Shown here piece by piece: positions 7,013 to 10,814 of a DNA stretch of 10,814 bases. This DNA is from Spirochaetaceae bacterium. Lineage in GTDB: Bacteria; Spirochaetota; Spirochaetia; SZUA-6; Bin103. The notes beneath the pieces were generated by a model. It did no database searches, was not told the origin of the DNA, and worked only from the letters and a program-made list of their open reading frames with translations. Both the position numbers and the translations under genes were made by a program. Position 1 is the first letter of the stretch. Each line of letters begins with the position of its first letter. The DNA lies in assembly GCA_026710565.1 (NCBI GenBank), contig JAPOQV010000206.1:1-10814 (forward strand), written 5' to 3'.

Positions 7013-8042
7013 ACGGGTGGCGTACGGCCAGCTTGATGCCGGCGTCGGGACTGCGCTCGATCTCGCGATACGCCGCCGCGCTCTCTTCGAACGGCACGAT
7101 CGGGTCGAGCACGCCGTCGGCGCGCAGCGTGCCGGCGACCAGCAGGTCGATCACCTGCCGGTGCATCCGCTCGCTGTCCCAGCGCGGGTCGGCGCGCAGC
7201 GGGTCGTTGACGTTGCGGCTGGAGATCAGGGTGAGCTGGTTGCGGTGCCACTCGCCCTGCAGATGCAGCGCCTCGGCCGTGCCGGTGTAGTAGGCGAGGG
7301 AGGCGACGGTGCCGCCGTACGCGGTCGCCCGCAGGGCGTCGTGCAGCGCGGCGTAGCTGCCGGAGGCCTCGATGCTCACGTCGGCACCCCGGCCGCCGGT
7401 GTGGCGCTTGACGGTCAGGCCCACGTCCTCGGCGCCGGGATCGATGACGTGGTTCGCGCCGTGCGTGGTCGCCAGATGGCGCCGCCTGGCGATCGGATCC
7501 GAGCACGCCACCCAGCCCGCGCCCTGCAGCCGGGCGAGCTGCGCCGCCATCAGCCCGATCGCGCCCAGGCCGGTGACCAGCACGCGGTCACCGACGCGGA
7601 TGCCCGAGTCGTGGATGCCGCACAGCGCCACCGACGCCGGGTCCCAGCACACCAGCGCCGCCGGATCGGCGCCGGCGGGGACCGCCTGCAGGATCTCCTC
7701 CGCAACGGTGTGGGTTTCCCGGACCGGCAGCGGACCGAACACCAGGTCGCCCGCCCGGAAGCGCTCCGCCCCCGGCCCGGCCTCCACCACTCGAGCCACC
7801 ACCTGGTGGCCGAGCGGAAGCGGGAAGGCGTTGCGCCGCTCGCCGGGCAGGTGCAGCCGCAACTCGCGATCGAACGGCACGGTCGCGTCGCGGGTGTCGG
7901 CCCGGAACCCGCGCAGCTCGGTGCCGTGCTTGACGACCGACAGCACGCTGCGCAGCCGTACTTGGCCGGGCCCGAGCTCCGGCTCCTGGTACTCGACCAA
8001 GGCGGGCGTTCGCGGGGCGGTGGCAACAAGCGCGCGTGGCAT
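7011..8042 (-). CDS. Zinc-type alcohol dehydrogenase-like protein (MDR superfamily)
   Basis: This 343-residue protein has the two MDR domains. The N-terminal GroES-like domain contains S-V-V-K-H-G-T-E (35-42) and L-G-H-Q-V-V-A-R-V-V-E-A-G (77-89). The Rossmann domain begins T-G-L-G-A-I-G-L-M-A-A-Q-L-A-R (147-161), with G148, G150 and G153 binding NAD(P), and D182 follows a strand as in NAD-preferring members. The usual first zinc ligand cysteine near residue 37 is absent and the four-cysteine structural zinc loop is missing, while H79 of the GHE-like motif (here GHQ) remains. The protein may bind one zinc poorly or none. It should be a cytoplasmic NAD(P)-dependent oxidoreductase; similar proteins act on sugars and polyols, but the substrate cannot be read. 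No clear ribosome binding site precedes the ATG at 8042. It converges with abiEii and lies directly downstream of the broken antitoxin. Confidence 0.9.
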   Translation of the reverse strand: MPRALVATAPRTPALVEYQEPELGPGQVRLRSVLSVVKHGTELRGFRADTRDATVPFDRELRLHLPGERRNAFPLPLGHQVVARVVEAGPGAERFRAGDLVFGPLPVRETHTVAEEILQAVPAGADPAALVCWDPASVALCGIHDSGIRVGDRVLVTGLGAIGLMAAQLARLQGAGWVACSDPIARRRHLATTHGANHVIDPGAEDVGLTVKRHTGGRGADVSIEASGSYAALHDALRATAYGGTVASLAYYTGTAEALHLQGEWHRNQLTLISSRNVNDPLRADPRWDSERMHRQVIDLLVAGTLRADGVLDPIVPFEESAAAYREIERSPDAGIKLAVRHP

Positions 8043-8074
8043 GGCGTAGATCTTAGCGCCCGTCGCCGCCCGCG

Positions 8075-8336
8075 TCAGGCCGGCGGTTTACGCGCAAGGA
8101 TCGAATCCGCCTGCCGTGGGTCATCCAGGCCGTCCCCGATCCCCGCTGTGATCACCTCTTCGCCGCGCGCCAGGAGCCGAAGCACGAGGCGCTCTCGCTC
8201 GCTCGCTACGCTCGTACGCGTCTGCGCTCAGCAGCAACGCCGCCGCAGGTCCCCGCTGGGTGATCACGACCGGCTGGCCGGAAGATTGCACCGGCTTAAG
8301 TGCCGAGGCGGTCGCCTGTCTCAGTTCAATGAGGCC
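8075..8336 (-). pseudogene. Frameshifted Phd/YefM-type antitoxin remnant
   Basis: The minus strand from about 8336 reads I-E-L-R-Q-A-T-A-S-A-L-K-P-V, then G-Q-P-V-V-I-T-Q-R-G-P-A-A-A-L-L-L-S-A-D-A-Y-E-R. This is the core of Phd/YefM antitoxins, which typically read E-P-V-V-I-T-x-R-G-x-P-A-A-V-L-L-S-x-x-x-Y-E. As written, the frame then drifts into arginine-alanine sequence and stops at 8123-8121. Removing one unit of a tandem 4-base repeat (CTCG three times, 8194-8205 on plus) restores E-R-L-V-L-R-L-L-A-R-G-E-E-V-I and a natural end at 8077-8075, giving about 81-85 residues, the usual family length. No ATG exists upstream: the frame enters the last CRISPR repeat and hits TGA at 8348-8346. No toxin partner follows; the next gene is the dehydrogenase. 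It is a dead or switched-off antitoxin, unless the 4-base unit is a sequencing error, and even then the start is missing. Confidence 0.75.
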
Positions 8337-8359
8337 GTCGTGATATCACCGACGGAATC
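8323..8359 (-). repeat. Terminal degenerate CRISPR repeat (leader-distal end)
   Basis: This copy is 37 bases. The first two bases are AG instead of GC, an extra T follows repeat position 18, and the loop belongs to the ATATCA variant. Its core, CCGTCG-TGATATCA-CCGACGG, is one G short of a perfect 22-base palindrome. Its left edge overlaps the reading frame of the Phd-like antitoxin remnant by about 14 bases, so the array end and the broken gene share sequence. Confidence 0.9.
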
Positions 8360-8394
8360 GTAAGCGAGGAGGGGCTGGTGGGCCCAGATGGATC

Positions 8395-8502
8395 GCTTCA
8401 ATGAGGCCGTCGGATATCACCGACGGAATCATGGCCGACCGCGTGATACCGGACGGCGTCGAGGATGCTTCAATGAGGCCATCGGATATCACCGACGGAA
8501 TC
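8395..8502 (-). repeat. Two variant CRISPR repeats with ATATCA loop (8395-8430 and 8467-8502)
   Basis: Both copies carry ATATCA in place of the AGATTA loop found in all repeats from 8541 onward (changes at repeat positions 21 and 24). The second also has A instead of G at position 15, which breaks one stem pair. Together with the terminal repeat they form a block of three older-looking copies at the left end, as expected for the leader-distal side. Confidence 0.95.
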
Positions 8503-8980
8503 TCCATCTTCTCGCCGGACAGCTCGTGCAGAGTGTCGCCGCTTCAATGAGGCCGTCGGAGATTACCGACGGAATCGGTGGTGTGCACGAAGAACCGGCG
8601 GAAGGAGGACGTGGAGCTTCAATGAGGCCGTCGGAGATTACCGACGGAATCCCACGCCGGCCACGCTCGCGCTCGCGGTCGCCGGCGCTTCAATGAGGCC
8701 GTCGGAGATTACCGACGGAATCTTCCGCGTCCCCACTCCCACGCATGGCGACGAAGCGCTTCAATGAGGCCGTCGGAGATTACCGACGGAATCGGACGCG
8801 GCCGGCAACTCGCAGGCCAACATCACCACGGTGCTTCAATGAGGCCGTCGGAGATTACCGACGGAATCTTGTCGGCGCTGAACGCAACCACCCGCTTGTC
8901 ACCGGGGCTTCAATGAGGCCGTCGGAGATTACCGACGGAATCGCCGATCCGACGCCGCAGGAACCATGGACCGTCATCGA

Positions 8981-9061
8981 GCTTCAATGCGGCCGTCGGA
9001 GATTACCGACGGAATCGAATCGCCGGGAGGGCCGCACGCATGCGGCCGCAGTGGCGGAGCC
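8981..9061 (-). repeat. Variant repeat (8981-9016) followed by the longest spacer (9017-9061)
   Basis: The repeat has C instead of A at position 10. The spacer is 45 bases, against 35-43 elsewhere, and starts with GAATC, repeating the last five bases of the repeat. It contains an inverted repeat, GGCCGC and GCGGCC, around a six-base loop. Confidence 0.9.
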
Positions 9062-9678
9062 GCTTCAATGAGGCCGTCGGAGATTACCGACGGAATCCCG
9101 CGAGACCGGCCGGCGGATCGCCCTCAAGCGTCTCTAGCTTCAATGAGGCCGTCGGAGATTACCGACGGAATCTTCCGGCGTGTGACGTGGCGCGATAACG
9201 CCTTCTTCACCGAGCTTCAATGAGGCCGTCGGAGATTACCGACGGAATCCCGGCTTCGCGTCGGCGACAACCTCCTACCGCTCGACGACGCGCTTCAATG
9301 AGGCCGTCGGAGATTACCGACGGAATCCCGGACCTCTCGACACTCCCGGCCGACCCGGTACCGGTGCTTCAATGAGGCCGTCGGAGATTACCGACGGAAT
9401 CCGCCGAAGCCCACCGCCGGTACTTCCTGATGCAACCCGAAGGCGCTTCAATGAGGCCGTCGGAGATTACCGACGGAATCCTGTATGAACCGTGCGAGCG
9501 GTCAACGTGACCGAGCCTTTATGCTTCAATGAGGCCGTCGGAGATTACCGACGGAATCTGGCCATGAGCTGCTTTGCGATCTCGTCCGGGTTGCCGCGCA
9601 GCTTCAATGAGGCCGTCGGAGATTACCGACGGAATCAATCCGCCAGCCGCTGAACATGGCGTCGATCGGCATCTCGAC

Positions 9679-9714
9679 GCTTCAATGAGGCCGTCGCAGA
9701 TTACCGACGGAATC
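9679..9714 (-). repeat. Variant CRISPR repeat with a broken stem base
   Basis: C replaces G at repeat position 19 (CGCAG instead of CGGAG), removing the loop-closing pair of the repeat hairpin. The flanking repeats are canonical. Confidence 0.9.
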
Positions 9715-10814
9715 GCCCTCCGGGCGGCTTACGATAGCGAGCCGCTACTGCTGGCTTCAATGAGGCCGTCGGAGATTACCGACGGAATCAACGAGACTCC
9801 TCCAACTGGGCGACCTGTCCCGCGGACAGACGGCTTCAATGAGGCCGTCGGAGATTACCGACGGAATCCATTCCCTGCACCAGAGCGGGTAGACGTCGCG
9901 CTTGCCGCTTCAATGAGGCCGTCGGAGATTACCGACGGAATCGGGCGCGGAGCTCACGCTGTTTCTGCGCCCGGAGATCCAGCTTCAATGAGGCCGTCGG
10001 AGATTACCGACGGAATCTCACTGCCGAGCAGGTAAGCCAGTGGCTATGCAACCAGCTTCAATGAGGCCGTCGGAGATTACCGACGGAATCTCGTGGCGGA
10101 CGCCAACCGGAGCACGACCCCGTGGAGCCCGCTTCAATGAGGCCGTCGGAGATTACCGACGGAATCCAAGACTGCCGAAGCGCTCTGTCAATACTTGGTC
10201 AAGGGGCTTCAATGAGGCCGTCGGAGATTACCGACGGAATCCTGGAAGAGCAGCTCAGGGAGGCCGAAGACGCGGCGCTTCAATGAGGCCGTCGGAGATT
10301 ACCGACGGAATCACTGGAACGGCGCTACAGCCGGCTCTGTGGATTCCTGCGCGCTTCAATGAGGCCGTCGGAGATTACCGACGGAATCCTCGGTTTCCGC
10401 CTCGTCAATCTCGACCAGGATGTGATGCTTCAATGAGGCCGTCGGAGATTACCGACGGAATCCAGGCGTTTCACGGGACCGACTCCGGGGAGTACGCGAG
10501 GCTTCAATGAGGCCGTCGGAGATTACCGACGGAATCCACGCCGATCCCCTTGCGGCCATTCTCAACTGCGGCGTGCTTCAATGAGGCCGTCGGAGATTAC
10601 CGACGGAATCGGCGCACAACGGGACGCGGGTCACGATGGCGGTCGACTCGCTTCAATGAGGCCGTCGGAGATTACCGACGGAATCGGCGGTCTGCGGGTT
10701 CCTTTCGTCCTCGGCGATGGGCGAGCTTCAATGAGGCCGTCGGAGATTACCGACGGAATCTCTCCTCACGGACCGCCAGGCCCGTCTGCAGGATGCCGTT
10801 GCTTCAATGAGGCC

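Larger units (their letters stand above)
8323..10814 (-). CRISPR. CRISPR array: 33 full repeats plus one cut by the window edge, 33 spacers
   Basis: A 36-base repeat recurs from 8323 to the right edge, most copies identical. On plus it opens GCTTCAATGAGGCC, has a 7-bp stem CCGTCGG/CCGACGG (repeat positions 13-19 and 26-32) around the loop AGATTA, and closes GGAATC. Repeat starts are 8323, 8395, 8467, 8541, 8616, 8687, 8758, 8833, 8907, 8981, 9062, 9137, 9214, 9292, 9366, 9445, 9523, 9601, 9679, 9754, 9833, 9907, 9982, 10055, 10131, 10206, 10277, 10353, 10427, 10501, 10575, 10650, 10725 and 10801 (partial). Spacers are 35-45 bases, mostly 38-42, and no two looked alike. Minus is the likely transcribed strand: the repeat then ends ATTGAAGC, like the usual 8-base crRNA handle, and the degenerate repeats sit at the opposite (left) end. 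Long, variable spacers and this handle fit type III or type I (A/B/D) systems. No cas gene is in the window, so the type is open. The leader should lie to the right. Confidence 0.98.

Noticed and set aside
8043..8322. CRISPR leader on the left side of the array
   Set aside because: The stretch is GC-rich and accounted for by the antitoxin remnant, and the adjacent repeats are the degenerate ones, which marks the trailer rather than the leader.
8323..8359. The minus reading V-G-D-I-T-T-A-S-L-N in the terminal repeat as the lost antitoxin N-terminus
   Set aside because: It is in a different frame from L-R-Q-A-T and ends in TGA before it. Joining them needs another indel, and the sequence is mostly shared with the other repeats, so the resemblance is probably chance.
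7017..8363. Plus-strand open frame of 448 codons
   Set aside because: It is the shadow of the minus-strand dehydrogenase and antitoxin remnant, and shows no domain of its own.
8388..10810. Chains of open frames with repeated peptides such as A-S-M-R-P-S-E-I-T-D-G-I
   Set aside because: They are translations of the CRISPR repeat, which is 12 codons long; no protein is encoded.

Overview
The window is high-GC bacterial DNA (coding regions roughly two-thirds G+C by eye) from an organism I cannot place to a phylum. The lipid- or membrane-lineage genes that would settle it are absent. The oligopeptide-permease remnant and the secreted FG-GAP protein suggest a free-living or host-associated environmental bacterium. 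No rRNA, tRNA, transposase or integrase gene was recognised.

Layout. Positions 1-1227 (minus) hold a secreted FG-GAP/VCBS beta-propeller protein that runs off the left edge. Its start codon overlaps the stop of a decayed oligopeptide-type ABC permease (about 1224-1608, minus). That remnant has an in-frame stop and appears to have lost its central membrane region. An AT-rich stretch (about 1680-1839) separates it from a two-gene hipB-hipA toxin-antitoxin operon (1840-3494, plus). Next is a 651-residue protein of uncertain function (3533-5488), with two similar N-terminal modules and a C-terminal helical part that looks like an alpha/alpha toroid. A second two-gene operon, an AbiE-type (type IV) toxin-antitoxin pair, occupies 5554-6992. 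It converges on a zinc-type (MDR superfamily) dehydrogenase (7011-8042, minus). Between that gene and the end of a CRISPR array lies a frameshifted Phd/YefM-type antitoxin remnant (about 8075-8336, minus), missing from a simple ORF scan because it is broken.

The right-hand quarter (8323-10814) is a CRISPR array with 33 full repeats, a 34th cut by the window edge, and 33 spacers of 35-45 bases. No cas gene is present. The repeat, read on the minus strand, ends in ATTGAAGC, the usual form of a crRNA 5' handle, and the repeats at the left end are degenerate. Both facts suggest transcription from right to left, with the leader and probably the newest spacers beyond the right edge.

Read together, about 9 kb contains two apparently intact toxin-antitoxin operons, one dead antitoxin and a large CRISPR array. 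This resembles a defence or stress island inserted among ordinary transport and metabolic genes, one of which (the permease) is broken at the island's left side. Functional links between these systems are inference.
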